Assembly (NCBI GenBank): GCA_018380885.1
Contig: JAGZSY010000042.1
Location: 1-43,083, forward strand
DNA: 43,083 nucleotides
Direction of reading: 5' to 3'
DNA from: Enterocloster asparagiformis
Lineage (GTDB): Bacteria > Bacillota > Clostridia > Lachnospirales > Lachnospiraceae
Positions 23,962-32,293 of this stretch are shown here, piece after piece (position 1 is the first letter of the stretch; each line of letters begins with the position of its first letter). A model generated the notes under the pieces. That model worked only from the letters and a program-made list of their open reading frames with translations. It was not told where the DNA came from and made no database searches. A program made the position numbers and the translations under genes.

Positions 23962-25173
23962 TCACAGCTGGGCGGCCGGCGCCTCCTTCCCCGCCCCTCC
24001 GCGCTTTCCGGCGCGGCTCAGGCACAGAATGAGCATCACCGGAAACACGATGGCGGCCAAAAGCCCGGACCGGATGCTGCCCCCGGCCGCGTTGGAGACC
24101 AGGCCCACCACCGTGGGCCCAAGGGAACAGCCCACGTCCCCGCCCAGGGCCAGCAGAGCCGCCATGGCCGTGCCGCCCTTAGGCAGGCGGGCGCAGGACA
24201 AGCTGAAGGTGCCGGGCCAGAGGATACCCACGGACAGGCCGCACAGCCCGCAGCCCAACAGCGCCAGCAGCGGAGCCGCAGAGCAGGCGGCCAAAAGATA
24301 ACCGGCGATACACAGCGCGCCGCTGCCCGCCATAAAAGGAATCAGGGGCATCCAGTGGGAAAACTTGGCGTACACTGCCCTGGAAGTCCCCATCAGCAGG
24401 GCGAACAGGCAGGGCCCCATGAGATCTCCCACGGTCTTGCCCACCTGCAGGGCCGACTCCGCAAAGGCCGAGGCCCACTGGCTCATGGCCTGCTCCGCCG
24501 CGCCCGAGCACACCATCAGCAGCACAAACAGCCAGAACACCGAGCTGCCCGCCAGCTGCTTCATGCTCATCCCCTGCCCCTCCCCGGTCATGCTGCGGAT
24601 GGGCACCCGGGAAAAGTAAAAGCAGTTGAAAAACGGCACCAGCGCCCAGACAAAGGCCAGTATGCGCCAATTTCCAATCCCGGCCAGACGGAAAAACACC
24701 GTGGACACTATCACCACCAGCACATGACCCCAGCAGTAAAAGGAGTGCAGCAGGCTCATGGCCGCTTCCTTGCGCTCCGTCGGGCAGGCCTCCACAATCG
24801 GGCTGATCATCACCTCGATCAGGCCGCCCCCCGCGGCGTAGAGAAACACCGCCGCCAGCAAGCCCGGATAGGGATCGGCCATAAGGTCCGGCAGGATTCC
24901 CAGCCCTGCCACCCCAGCGGCGCAGAGCAGGTGGGCCATCACTATGGCCTTGCGGTAGCCGATCCGGTCCACGAACCCGGCGGCCAGCAGGTCCACCACC
25001 AGCTGGATGCCGAAATTCAGGGTCACAAGCAGGGTGATCTTATCCAGAGAGATGCCGTAGGTTTTCTGGAACGTCAGAAACAGCAGGGGCGCGAAATTGT
25101 TCACAATGGCCTGGGATATGTATCCGATGTAGCTGGCCCTCAGCGTGTGGTTGTAATTCTCCCGGATTGTCAT
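23962..25173 (-). CDS. MFS transporter
   Basis: The protein has 403 aa with about twelve hydrophobic helices and the usual MFS layout: a loop between helices 2 and 3 with AAGFVDRIGYRKAIVMAH (the DRxGxR/K-like signature) and a hydrophilic central loop near residues 188-208. The family resembles FucP-like sugar/MFS permeases of Firmicutes; the substrate is not readable. First gene of an operon with the PHP protein (51-base gap) and ROK repressor, under a near-consensus promoter. A sugar or small organic solute is likely from ROK association. GAGGTGA precedes the ATG at 25173. Confidence 0.9.
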   Translation of the reverse strand: MTIRENYNHTLRASYIGYISQAIVNNFAPLLFLTFQKTYGISLDKITLLVTLNFGIQLVVDLLAAGFVDRIGYRKAIVMAHLLCAAGVAGLGILPDLMADPYPGLLAAVFLYAAGGGLIEVMISPIVEACPTERKEAAMSLLHSFYCWGHVLVVIVSTVFFRLAGIGNWRILAFVWALVPFFNCFYFSRVPIRSMTGEGQGMSMKQLAGSSVFWLFVLLMVCSGAAEQAMSQWASAFAESALQVGKTVGDLMGPCLFALLMGTSRAVYAKFSHWMPLIPFMAGSGALCIAGYLLAACSAAPLLALLGCGLCGLSVGILWPGTFSLSCARLPKGGTAMAALLALGGDVGCSLGPTVVGLVSNAAGGSIRSGLLAAIVFPVMLILCLSRAGKRGGAGKEAPAAQL

Positions 25174-25201
25174 GGGATTGTCACCTCAGTCTTTCCTTGT
25201 T

Positions 25202-25252
25202 ATTAATTAAAGTATCTTTATTAAATATACTTTAATTAATTCTCTTTGTCAA
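25202..25252 (-). promoter_or_regulatory. Promoter with overlapping inverted-repeat operator for the MFS/PHP/ROK operon
   Basis: On the minus strand a consensus -35 (TTGACA, 25247-25252) is followed after 17 bases by TATATT (25224-25229). A 14-bp perfect inverted repeat (ATTAATTAAAGTAT at 25202-25215, ATACTTTAATTAAT at 25227-25240, 11-base centre) covers the -10 and start site. This is a textbook repressor position, and AT-rich symmetric sites fit ROK regulators. Confidence 0.8.
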
Positions 25253-25435
25253 TCCGTTTCTATTTATTTTTATTCGCCCGCCCCAGCCGTTTTCCACCCG
25301 TCACAAAAACCCCCTTCTCCAATTTTACCCGTCTGCTCCATTCCCTGATACCGGTAATCAACGTACAGCGCGCTTTCCGCCGGGGAACTTCACATTTTTG
25401 GAAAATTGAAAAAGGGGGGTAAGGTTTCACTGCTT

Positions 25436-26470
25436 TTACCGGGCCATCTCGCTCTGGTATCCGGTGGAATTGTGGGCCTGGATGATCGTCTCGATCTCGT
25501 CCAGATTGGAGGAGGGCAGGTCGCCGGGGATGGTGTTCTTCACCGCCGCTGTGGCATTTCCGTAGGCCACCGCCTTGGCGCAGTCGCCGCCGGAGGACAG
25601 AAGGCCGTAGAGCGCGCCGGAAATATAGGCGTCGCCGCTGCCGATGCGGTCCACAACCTCGATGTTGCGGTAGGGCTCCTCCTCGTAGTATTCTCCCCGC
25701 GCTGCGTCATAGATCACGGAGCCGAAGGTGTGCAGCTTGGGGCTGTGCACGATGCGCTGGGTGGAGGCCACGATGGAGATGGGGTACTCCTCGGTAAAGC
25801 TCTTCATCATCTCCTTAGCCGTGCCGGTCTTTAAGAAGGTCAGCCTTGCCGTGTCCTCGGAGCAGAAGAAAATGTCCACATAGGGCAGGATTTTTAAGAT
25901 CGTCTCCCGGGCCTGGTCGCCGCTCCAGAGATTGCCGCGGAAGTTCACGTCAAAGCTCACCAGGGTTCCGGCCGCCTTGAAGCGCTTGACCATCTCAATG
26001 GTGGTCTCCCGCACCTTCTCGCTGAGCGCCAGGGTGATTCCCGTGGTGTGGAAGCACTTGGAAGCCGTGTACACCGCCTCGGGTATCTCGTCGATATCCA
26101 GTGAGAAGAAGGAGCTGTTGTTCCGGTCGTAGATCACCTTTGGCTTTCTGGGGTACGCCCCGTTCTCATAGTAGTAGATCCCCAGACGGGCGCCAGGGGA
26201 ATTGTCGTACATAAAGAAATCGTCGCTGACACCGAAGGAGCGGATCTTGCCCTTCATAAAGCTGCCGATGTCGTGGGCCGGAAGCTTGGAAATGACGCCC
26301 GTGTGCAAGCCCAGCAGGGAGGCGCCCACGGCCACATTCAGCTCCGCGCCGCCCACCTGCTTCACAAAGGTGTCGCCGCGGCTCAGGCGCTCATTGTCCG
26401 GCGGCGAAAGGCGCAACAATACCTGTCCCAGTGTGAGGAGGTCAAAATTTCTACTGCTCTTCTCTTCCAT
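25436..26470 (-). CDS. PfkB-family sugar kinase, KdgK-like (paralogue 1)
   Basis: The protein has 344 aa. PfkB features: the N-terminal glycine pair motif (VGGAELNVAVGASLLG), FDVNFRGNLW typical of 2-keto-3-deoxygluconate kinases, and the C-terminal ATP and catalytic-base motif DRIGSGDAYISGAL. AAAGGAG precedes the ATG. It is clearly related to the neighbouring 26665-27696 gene but distinct along its whole length, so it is an older paralogue rather than a fresh copy. Likely phosphorylates 2-keto-3-deoxygluconate or a related keto-deoxy sugar acid with ATP. A hairpin between the two kinase genes suggests separate transcription. Substrate assignment is moderate. Confidence 0.88.
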   Translation of the reverse strand: MEEKSSRNFDLLTLGQVLLRLSPPDNERLSRGDTFVKQVGGAELNVAVGASLLGLHTGVISKLPAHDIGSFMKGKIRSFGVSDDFFMYDNSPGARLGIYYYENGAYPRKPKVIYDRNNSSFFSLDIDEIPEAVYTASKCFHTTGITLALSEKVRETTIEMVKRFKAAGTLVSFDVNFRGNLWSGDQARETILKILPYVDIFFCSEDTARLTFLKTGTAKEMMKSFTEEYPISIVASTQRIVHSPKLHTFGSVIYDAARGEYYEEEPYRNIEVVDRIGSGDAYISGALYGLLSSGGDCAKAVAYGNATAAVKNTIPGDLPSSNLDEIETIIQAHNSTGYQSEMAR

Positions 26471-26604
26471 ACTCTCTCTCCTTTACTTTCATGAAGGCGC
26501 AGGCCCTGAATCAGGCGGACCCCGGGGCCGGGGACATCGCTCCGGCTCTGCCGCGCCCTAAAACTTCGCGCCCGGCGGCCTGTTCTCCGGCGCCGGACTA
26601 TGAG

Positions 26605-26638
26605 AAACGGCTAATGCCTGGTAGAGGATTAGCCGTTT
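26605..26638 (-). terminator. Probable terminator after the second kinase gene
   Basis: A perfect 11-bp stem (AAACGGCTAAT at 26605-26615, ATTAGCCGTTT at 26628-26638) with a 12-base loop lies 26 bases after the kdgK stop. The minus-strand tract after it is short (TTTCTC); on the plus strand it runs into TTTTG. Orientation is therefore not certain. Confidence 0.55.
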
Positions 26639-26664
26639 TGATGTCATGTTTGATTATGCCGCAA

Positions 26665-27696
26665 TTACCGCTGAACGCGTCCGGAAGCGTCGCCGCCGGC
26701 CAGGTTCTCCACCTCCGCGCGGGTAACCAGGTTTAAGTCGCCCGGGATGGTGTGCTTCAGAGCGGAGGCAGCCACTGCAAATTCCAGGGCAGCCTTCATG
26801 TCCTTGTTGTCCAGCAGTCCGCAGATCAGGCCTGCAGCGAAGGAGTCGCCGCCGCCCACGCGGTCCACGATGGGGGTGACGCGGTACTTTCTGGAATGGT
26901 AGAACTCGCGGGTCTGGCCGTCCATGATGCAGGCGGACCAGCCGTTGTCGGAAGCGCTGTGGCTCTCGCGCAGGGAGCTGACAATGTACTTAAAGCCGAA
27001 TTTGTCCGCCATCTGGTTGAAGATGTCCACGTAGCCGGCCAGCTCCAGCTCGCCGGAGGTAACGTCGGTGTTGCCCGGCTTGAAGCCCAGAACCTTCTCC
27101 GCATCCTCCTCGTTGCCGATGCAAACGTCAACGTACTGCATGAAGTTGGTCATAACCTTCTGAGCCTTCTCGGAGCTCCAGAGCTTCTTGCGGAAGTTCA
27201 AGTCAACGGACACGGTAACGCCGTGGGCCTTGGCTGCCTTTAAAGCGGCCTCGGTCAGGGCGATGGCTGCGTCGCTGATGGCGGGGGTGATGCCGGTAAA
27301 GTGGAACCAGTCGCAGTCGGAGAAGATCGCGTCAAAGTCAAACTGGTCGGGAGTTGCGGTGGAAATGGAGCTGTGAGCGCGGTCATACACCACGTTGGAA
27401 GCTCTCATAGCGGAACCGGTCTCCAGATAGTAGATTCCCAGTCTCTCACCGCTTCTGGAAATGTACTTGGTGCCTACGTTGTATTTTCTCATGGTGGCAA
27501 CTGCGCACTCGCCGATGGGGTTGGCGGGAACCGCTGTTACGAACTGGGTCTCATGTCCGTAATTTGCCAGGGATACGGCTACGTTCGCCTCGCCGCCGCC
27601 GTAAACTACGTCGAACTCGTCTGCCTGAATGAATTTCTCATTGTTCGGGGTAGATAATCTTAACATGATCTCGCCCATGGTCACTACTTTTGCCAT
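26665..27696 (-). CDS. kdgK: 2-Dehydro-3-deoxygluconokinase (paralogue 2)
   Basis: The protein has 343 aa, the usual KdgK length. It has the PfkB glycine motif (GGGEANVAVSLANYG), the substrate region SVDLNFRKKLW found in KdgK, and the C-terminal DRVGGGDSFAAGL with the catalytic Asp. It transfers phosphate from ATP to 2-keto-3-deoxygluconate, giving KDPG, which the upstream aldolase gene splits. It follows eda after 141 bases that hold a hairpin, on the same transcript, so this copy is the one most directly tied to uronate catabolism. GAGGAG precedes the ATG. Confidence 0.92.
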   Translation of the reverse strand: MAKVVTMGEIMLRLSTPNNEKFIQADEFDVVYGGGEANVAVSLANYGHETQFVTAVPANPIGECAVATMRKYNVGTKYISRSGERLGIYYLETGSAMRASNVVYDRAHSSISTATPDQFDFDAIFSDCDWFHFTGITPAISDAAIALTEAALKAAKAHGVTVSVDLNFRKKLWSSEKAQKVMTNFMQYVDVCIGNEEDAEKVLGFKPGNTDVTSGELELAGYVDIFNQMADKFGFKYIVSSLRESHSASDNGWSACIMDGQTREFYHSRKYRVTPIVDRVGGGDSFAAGLICGLLDNKDMKAALEFAVAASALKHTIPGDLNLVTRAEVENLAGGDASGRVQR

Positions 27697-27776
27697 TGTT
27701 CTTCTCTCCTCTTAAAAAATGGTGGTGTTTCTCCGGCTTCCGCCCGGAGCGCTTTCTGCTTCCTGAAATCAATCAT

Positions 27777-27819
27777 GCGCCTGCCGGCTCCCCTGGTCGC
27801 AAAGGAACCGGCGGGGCGC
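27777..27819 (-). other. Intercistronic hairpin between eda and kdgK
   Basis: A long imperfect stem (GCGCC and GCCGG pairing with CCGGC and GGCGC) sits just after the eda stop with no T tract. It could stabilise the eda end of the transcript; that is inference. Confidence 0.4.
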
Positions 27820-27837
27820 AAATTCCAACGTTTTAAA

Positions 27838-28488
27838 TTATGCTCTCGCCGCAGCTACTGCCGCCACGAATTCCTGAGCCTTGGCGGTAACGGCCTCAAA
27901 GTCGCCGGTCTTGGCGCCCTTGGTCAGGCTGCTTCCAGTGCCCACCGCGTACGCGCCGGCCTTGATCCACTTGTCAACGTTGTCCACGTCAACGCCGCCG
28001 GAGGGCATAAACTCGCCCTGGGGCAGGGGCCCCTTGAAGCTGCTGATGGCAGCCGGTCCCACGATGTTGCCGGGGAAGATCTTGATGATATCGCAGCCGG
28101 CTTCCATGGCGGTCACAGCCTCGGTGGGAGTCATAACGCCGGGCAGCATGGGAACTCTGTAGCGGTTGCACAGCTTCACGGTATCCAGGTTTAAAGCCGG
28201 GCTCACGATGTAGTTGGCTCCGGCCAGGATGCAGGCTCTTGCGGTCTCGGGATCCAGAACGGTGCCGGCGCCGATCACTACCTTGCCGTTGTCTTTATAC
28301 TTTTCAGCCATCAATTTGATGAATCCAACCGGATCCCCGTCATCCATGGTCATGGTCAGCTCGATGAAGTTGATTCCGCCAGCGATGATTGCATCCACAA
28401 CCTTCTCACCCTGCTCGTAGTTCTTCGCACGAACAACAGCAACCAGACAATCCTCTTTCATTCTCGCTAAAACTTGTTCTTTTTTCAT
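27838..28488 (-). CDS. eda: KDPG / 4-hydroxy-2-oxoglutarate aldolase
   Basis: A class I aldolase of 216 aa, the typical length. Schiff-base Lys136 lies in CDIIKIFPG; the catalytic Glu43 is in NFIELTMTM and the phosphate-binding residues in MPSGGVDVDNVDKW. It cleaves 2-keto-3-deoxy-6-phosphogluconate to pyruvate and glyceraldehyde-3-phosphate, the last step of the hexuronate route. The ELTM stretch replaces the more common EVTLRTP, a variant seen in Firmicutes paralogues. AAGGAG precedes the ATG. A consensus promoter (28555-28583) and a 22-bp palindrome (28508-28529) lie upstream, so the operon eda-kdgK is probably controlled by the IclR regulator next to it. Confidence 0.94.
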   Translation of the reverse strand: MKKEQVLARMKEDCLVAVVRAKNYEQGEKVVDAIIAGGINFIELTMTMDDGDPVGFIKLMAEKYKDNGKVVIGAGTVLDPETARACILAGANYIVSPALNLDTVKLCNRYRVPMLPGVMTPTEAVTAMEAGCDIIKIFPGNIVGPAAISSFKGPLPQGEFMPSGGVDVDNVDKWIKAGAYAVGTGSSLTKGAKTGDFEAVTAKAQEFVAAVAAARA

Positions 28489-28507
28489 TTCGCTTCTCCT
28501 TTTTTCT

Positions 28508-28529
28508 TTGATTCGTATATGCGAATCAA
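28508..28529. promoter_or_regulatory. Candidate IclR operator in the eda leader
   Basis: TTGATTCG and CGAATCAA flank a 6-base centre (TATATG), giving 8-bp perfect arms. It lies about 20-40 bases downstream of the predicted eda start site, fitting a roadblock repressor. The core CG-TATAT-(G/A)-CG recurs upstream of the iclR gene. Confidence 0.7.
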
Positions 28530-28554
28530 TTTCATAAATACGATTTATACTTAA

Positions 28555-28583
28555 ATATTAATCGCTGCCACACCATTTGTCAA
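28555..28583 (-). promoter_or_regulatory. Promoter of the eda-kdgK operon
   Basis: On the minus strand a consensus TTGACA (28578-28583) is followed after 17 bases by TAATAT (28555-28560). It starts 50 bases after the iclR stop, so eda-kdgK can be transcribed independently of the regulator gene. Confidence 0.65.
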
Positions 28584-28633
28584 CAGGAAAACCGCTAAAA
28601 AATCACGAATTTTTCCCATTTTCATCGGCAGTT

Positions 28634-29395
28634 TCAGAATTTCCCCAGAAATCCCAGAAGCTTGGACAATTCCAGGGCCTTTTTGTGGACCAGGCGGCCC
28701 AGGGCCTCGTAATCCTCCGCCGGCTTGTACAGGCTGGAAACGCTGATGGCGCCGATCACCGTGCCGTCCTGGCCGAACACCGGCGAGCCCACGCACTCCA
28801 TATGCTCCTCCAGCTCCCGCGCGTCCAGGGCATACCCCTTCTCCCGCACGGTCAGAAGCTCCGCCTCCAGCTCCTGCCTGCTGACAATCGTCCGGCCCGT
28901 CTTGCGCTCAAACTTCAGGCGGTCCAGCACCGGCCCTGTGACCTCGTCCTCCTCAAAGGCCAGAATCGCTTTGCCCAGGGAGGTGCAGTAGAGCGGATTC
29001 TTGGTGCCCACAGTGGCGGTGGTGATGATGGGGTTCTCCGGCTCAAACTTGCAGATGTAAATGATCTCCCCCTCCGAGCGGACGCCGAAGAACACGGTCT
29101 TTCCCACCTCCCGGGCAAAGGCCCGCAGCACCGGCTCGATCACGCTGATAAAGTCCAGGTTGTTGGTGTAGTTGATGCCGATGCGGTACGCGGTCAGGCC
29201 GATATGGTATCTCTGCTTCTGCTCCCTGGCCACATGGATCATCCCGGTCTGGACAAGGGTGGTCACAATGTCGTAGGCGCTGGTCTTGGGCAGGTCCAGC
29301 CGCTCGCATATCTCGTCCAGGGTGATGCCGTCCGGCCGCTTGGAGACCAGCTTTAAAATGTCCACCGTGCGTTGGGTGGTTCGGTTCAGTTTCAT
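28634..29395 (-). CDS. IclR-family regulator (KdgR-like)
   Basis: The protein has 253 aa. The N-terminal winged helix (TTQRTVDILKLVSKRPDGITLDEICERLDLPKTSAYDIVTTLVQTGMI) is followed by the IclR effector domain with LYCTSLGKAILAF and CVGSPVFGQDGTVIGAISVSS. IclR members of this type respond to keto-deoxy sugar acids such as KDG, and this one sits between altronate dehydratase and KDPG aldolase genes. CAGGAGGGG precedes the ATG. Related palindromes lie upstream of itself (29434-29467) and in the eda leader, so it probably controls both. The effector is inferred from context. Confidence 0.92.
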   Translation of the reverse strand: MKLNRTTQRTVDILKLVSKRPDGITLDEICERLDLPKTSAYDIVTTLVQTGMIHVAREQKQRYHIGLTAYRIGINYTNNLDFISVIEPVLRAFAREVGKTVFFGVRSEGEIIYICKFEPENPIITTATVGTKNPLYCTSLGKAILAFEEDEVTGPVLDRLKFERKTGRTIVSRQELEAELLTVREKGYALDARELEEHMECVGSPVFGQDGTVIGAISVSSLYKPAEDYEALGRLVHKKALELSKLLGFLGKF

Positions 29396-29433
29396 GTTTC
29401 CCCTCCTGAGTCTGTGCTGTCATTTTCCAATAT

Positions 29434-29467
29434 ATTCGTATATCCATTTCAAATCCGTATATACGAT
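29434..29467. promoter_or_regulatory. Pair of candidate IclR operators upstream of iclR
   Basis: ATTCGTATATCCAT (29434-29447) is a half-conserved site; TCCGTATATACGAT (29454-29467) has the perfect 10-bp core CGTATATACG. Their centres are 19 bp apart. Both match the core of the eda-leader palindrome. Confidence 0.6.
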
Positions 29468-29562
29468 AATTTCTGTTTTCAGTATACACCCGCCGGGGAT
29501 ATCGCGCAACTGTAATTTTCCGGGATTTCCTGGCCGGAGGCCGGGGAAAATACGTCCATCCG

Positions 29563-31044
29563 CTACAGCGTCACGCCCTGCTTAAAGATCGCCATATCGT
29601 GGAATCCCGCCTCCTCGGCCTTCACCTTGCGGCCGCTGGCCACCTCCAGCACGTAGTCAAACAGAGCCTGGGCCATCTCCTCCTTGGTCTTGTCCTCCAC
29701 CATACGGCCTGCGTTGAAGTCGATCCAGTTGTCCTTGTGGCCGGCCAGTTTGCTGTTGCTGGAAATCTTCACGGTGGGCACAGGGGAGGCAAAGGGCGTT
29801 CCCCGGCCTGTGGTGAACAGCACGATGTGGGCGCCGGACACTGCCAGTGCGGTGGAAGCCACCAGGTCGTTTCCGGGGGCGGAAAGCAGGTTGAGGCCCT
29901 TCACCTTCACCGGCTCCGCGTACTCCAGCACGCCCTTTACCAGGGAACTGCCGGACTTCTGGGTGCAGCCCAGGGACTTGTCCTCCAGTGTGCTAATGCC
30001 GCCCTTTTTATTGCCCGGGGAGGGGTTCTCGTAGATGGTCTGGTTGTGGCTGGTAAAATAATTTTTGAAGTCGTTGATCAGGTCCACGGTTTTCTCAAAC
30101 AGCTCCGGCGTCTCGCAGCGGTTCATGAGAATAGTCTCAGCGCCGAACATCTCCGGCACCTCCGTGAGAATGGTGGTTCCGCCCTTGCTCACCAGAAGGT
30201 CGGAAAACGCGCCCACCACCGGGTTGGCCGTGATGCCGGACAGGCCGTCCGAGCCGCCGCACTTCATGCCGATGACCAGCTCGCTGGCATCGATCTGCTC
30301 CCGTGAGAAGGCTCCCGCGTAGGCGGCCAGCTCCTCCAGCAGCCCCATGGCGGTTTCCATCTCATCCTCCACATCCTGGCACTGGAGGAATTTCACCCGC
30401 TGCTCGTCGTACTCGCCGATATAATCCATCAGCACCGGAATGTTGCTGTTCTCACAGCCCAGGCCCAGCACCAGCACGCCGCCGGCATTGGGGTGATGGA
30501 TCATGTCCGCCAGCACCTTGCGGGTGTTTTCCTGGTCGTCGCCCATCTGGGAACAGCCGTAGGGGTGCGGGAAGGCGATAATATCCTCCACCGTGCCCTT
30601 CACCAGGCTTCTGGCCCTGGCCTCCAGAGCCTTGGCGATGGAGTTGACGCAGCCCACTGTGGGAATGATCCAGATTTCATTGCGAACGCCCACCTTTCCG
30701 TCCGCCCGGCGGTAGCCGCTAAAGTACGCGTGCTCCGTGGGCTCCACGTCAATTTTGGCCGGCTCATAAGTATAGGAAAGAACATCTCCCAGCGCGGTCT
30801 TTACGTTGTGCACGTGCACCCACTGGCCCGCCTGGATATCCTCCTTGGCATAGCCGATGCGAAAGCCGTACTTGATTACCTCTTCCCCCGCCTTGATCGG
30901 CTTCAAGGCGAACTTGTGGCCCTGGGGAATCTCCTCTGCGGTGGTCACCGCCGCATTGCCAACCTGCAAAGCCTCTCCCGCCGCGATGGGGCGAAGCGCT
31001 ACCGCTACGTTGTCATTCTGATTGATTTTCACAATGTCCTGCAT
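29563..31044 (-). CDS. uxaA: Altronate dehydratase
   Basis: The protein has 493 aa, the full-length UxaA form: an N-terminal SAF domain (residues about 1-95, IAAGEALQVGN, KAGEEVIKYG) and the C-terminal dehydratase domain with GYRRADGKVGVRNEIWIIPTVGCVN, FPHPYGCSQMGDD, LGLGCENSNI and KCGGSDGLSGITANP. It removes water from D-altronate to form 2-keto-3-deoxygluconate, the KdgK substrate. The start has AGGAGA upstream with a very short leader under TATAAT at 31063-31068. It is divergent from the lacI-uxaC pair. The tagaturonate reductase (UxaB) that would make altronate is not in the window. Confidence 0.94.
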   Translation of the reverse strand: MQDIVKINQNDNVAVALRPIAAGEALQVGNAAVTTAEEIPQGHKFALKPIKAGEEVIKYGFRIGYAKEDIQAGQWVHVHNVKTALGDVLSYTYEPAKIDVEPTEHAYFSGYRRADGKVGVRNEIWIIPTVGCVNSIAKALEARARSLVKGTVEDIIAFPHPYGCSQMGDDQENTRKVLADMIHHPNAGGVLVLGLGCENSNIPVLMDYIGEYDEQRVKFLQCQDVEDEMETAMGLLEELAAYAGAFSREQIDASELVIGMKCGGSDGLSGITANPVVGAFSDLLVSKGGTTILTEVPEMFGAETILMNRCETPELFEKTVDLINDFKNYFTSHNQTIYENPSPGNKKGGISTLEDKSLGCTQKSGSSLVKGVLEYAEPVKVKGLNLLSAPGNDLVASTALAVSGAHIVLFTTGRGTPFASPVPTVKISSNSKLAGHKDNWIDFNAGRMVEDKTKEEMAQALFDYVLEVASGRKVKAEEAGFHDMAIFKQGVTL

Positions 31045-31062
31045 GATCTCTTCTCCTACTAT

Positions 31063-31093
31063 ATTATAATGGTTTGCCGCGTTGTTCCCACAA
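31063..31093 (-). promoter_or_regulatory. Promoter of uxaA
   Basis: A consensus -10 (TATAAT on the minus strand, 31063-31068) has a weak TTGTGG (31088-31093) at 19-base spacing. The leader before the ATG is only about 15 bases, just enough for the ribosome site. Confidence 0.5.
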
Positions 31094-31135
31094 ACAGGTG
31101 CGGACGGAATCAGCCCCGCCTGCCGGACCTATTTA

Positions 31136-31149
31136 TGTAAGTGCTTACA
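31136..31149. promoter_or_regulatory. LacI-type operator O1
   Basis: TGTAAGTGCTTACA, a palindrome except for the central pair. It lies about 70-80 bases upstream of the predicted uxaA start site and 103 bp (centre to centre) from O2. Confidence 0.75.
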
Positions 31150-31199
31150 ATTATTCTACAAAAGTTCCCCAGATAAGTCAATAAAAAAATAGAAAAGTA

Positions 31200-31228
31200 T
31201 TGCAATAATGCCTGGAAATATGTATAAT
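31200..31228 (+). promoter_or_regulatory. Promoter of lacI-uxaC
   Basis: TTGCAA (31200-31205) is followed after exactly 17 bases by a consensus TATAAT (31223-31228). Operator O2 starts 10 bases after the -10, covering the early transcribed region. Confidence 0.7.
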
Positions 31229-31238
31229 AAGCTTAGCG

Positions 31239-31252
31239 TGTAAGCGCTTACA
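31239..31252. promoter_or_regulatory. LacI-type operator O2
   Basis: TGTAAGCGCTTACA, a perfect 14-bp palindrome with the central CG typical of LacI-family sites. It lies just downstream of the lacI -10, so autorepression is likely. Confidence 0.85.
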
Positions 31253-31270
31253 GAATGTGAGGTTGATAGC

Positions 31271-32272
31271 ATGAACATATACGATGTTTCCAAACATGCC
31301 GGTGTTTCCATCGCCACGGTCTCCCGTGTCTTGAACGGCAACCCCAATGTCAGCGAAAAGACGAGAAATAAGGTTATGAACGTGATGGCGGAGCTGGGCT
31401 ACACCCCCAACGTTTTCGCCCGGGGACTGGGCTTAAACACCATGCAGACCATTGGCATCATGTGCTCAGACTCTTCCGACCCCTATCTGGCCAACGCCAT
31501 TTACTATCTGGAGCGCGCCCTGCGCAGCTTTGAGTACGATGCGATCCTGTGCTGCACCGGCTACGATCTGGACGCCAAGCAGAAATATTTCAATCTGCTC
31601 CGCTCCAAGCGGGTTGACGCCATTGTGCTGGCCGGTTCCAAATTCGTGGAGATGCGGCCCAGGGACAACTCATACCTGATCGAGGCGGCCAGGGAGCTTC
31701 CCATCATGCTGGTCAACGGCTATCTGGAGGGGGAAAATATCTACAGCACCCTCTGCGACGACCACGCCGCCATGCACCACGCGGCCAGCGGGTTGCTAAA
31801 ATCCGGGCGCAGGCGTATACTCTATCTGTACACCAGCTATTCCTTCAGCGGTGTGAACAAGATGGAGGGCTACAAGGATGCCCACCGGGACTTAGGCCTG
31901 TCGGTGGACGAGTCCCTGATCTGCCAGTGCGCCAAGGATATCTCCGTGGCCCGGGACACGCTTCTGGGACTGCGCGGGCAGGGACTGGAATTTGACGCCG
32001 TCATCACCTCCGACGACTCCCTGGCGGTGGGCGCCGTCAAATACGCCCACGAAGCCGGTATCTCCATACCGGACGAGCTCTCGATCATCGGCTACAACAA
32101 CAGCCTGCTCTCCCGCTGCACCGACCCGGAGATCACCTCCATCGACAGCAAGGTGGAAGCGCTGTGCACCACCACCATCAATACGCTTATGGGTGTGTTC
32201 AGTGGCATGAACGTCCCCAGCCGGACCACCATCGCCTCTGATCTTATAAAAAGGCAAACAACCAATTTTTAA
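31271..32272 (+). CDS. LacI-family regulator of uronate catabolism
   Basis: The protein has 333 aa. The N-terminal helix-turn-helix and hinge are typical (NIYDVSKHAGVSIATVSRVLNGNPNVSEKTRNKV), followed by a periplasmic-binding-protein-like effector domain (QTIGIMCSDSSDPYLANAIYYLE, AVITSDDSLAVGAVKYAHE, IIGYNNSLLSRCTDPEITSI). GAGGTTGA precedes the ATG. It is co-transcribed with uxaC (21-base gap) and divergent from uxaA, with operators O1 and O2 in between, so it most likely represses both directions until a uronate-derived inducer binds. The exact inducer is unknown. Confidence 0.93.
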   Translation: MNIYDVSKHAGVSIATVSRVLNGNPNVSEKTRNKVMNVMAELGYTPNVFARGLGLNTMQTIGIMCSDSSDPYLANAIYYLERALRSFEYDAILCCTGYDLDAKQKYFNLLRSKRVDAIVLAGSKFVEMRPRDNSYLIEAARELPIMLVNGYLEGENIYSTLCDDHAAMHHAASGLLKSGRRRILYLYTSYSFSGVNKMEGYKDAHRDLGLSVDESLICQCAKDISVARDTLLGLRGQGLEFDAVITSDDSLAVGAVKYAHEAGISIPDELSIIGYNNSLLSRCTDPEITSIDSKVEALCTTTINTLMGVFSGMNVPSRTTIASDLIKRQTTNF

Positions 32273-32293
32273 AATTCAAGGAGGAATACCCAC

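Noticed and set aside
25253..25435. Possible small gene between the MFS promoter and kinase 1
   Set aside because: No open frame with a ribosome site and no hairpin terminator was found; I see nothing supportable there.
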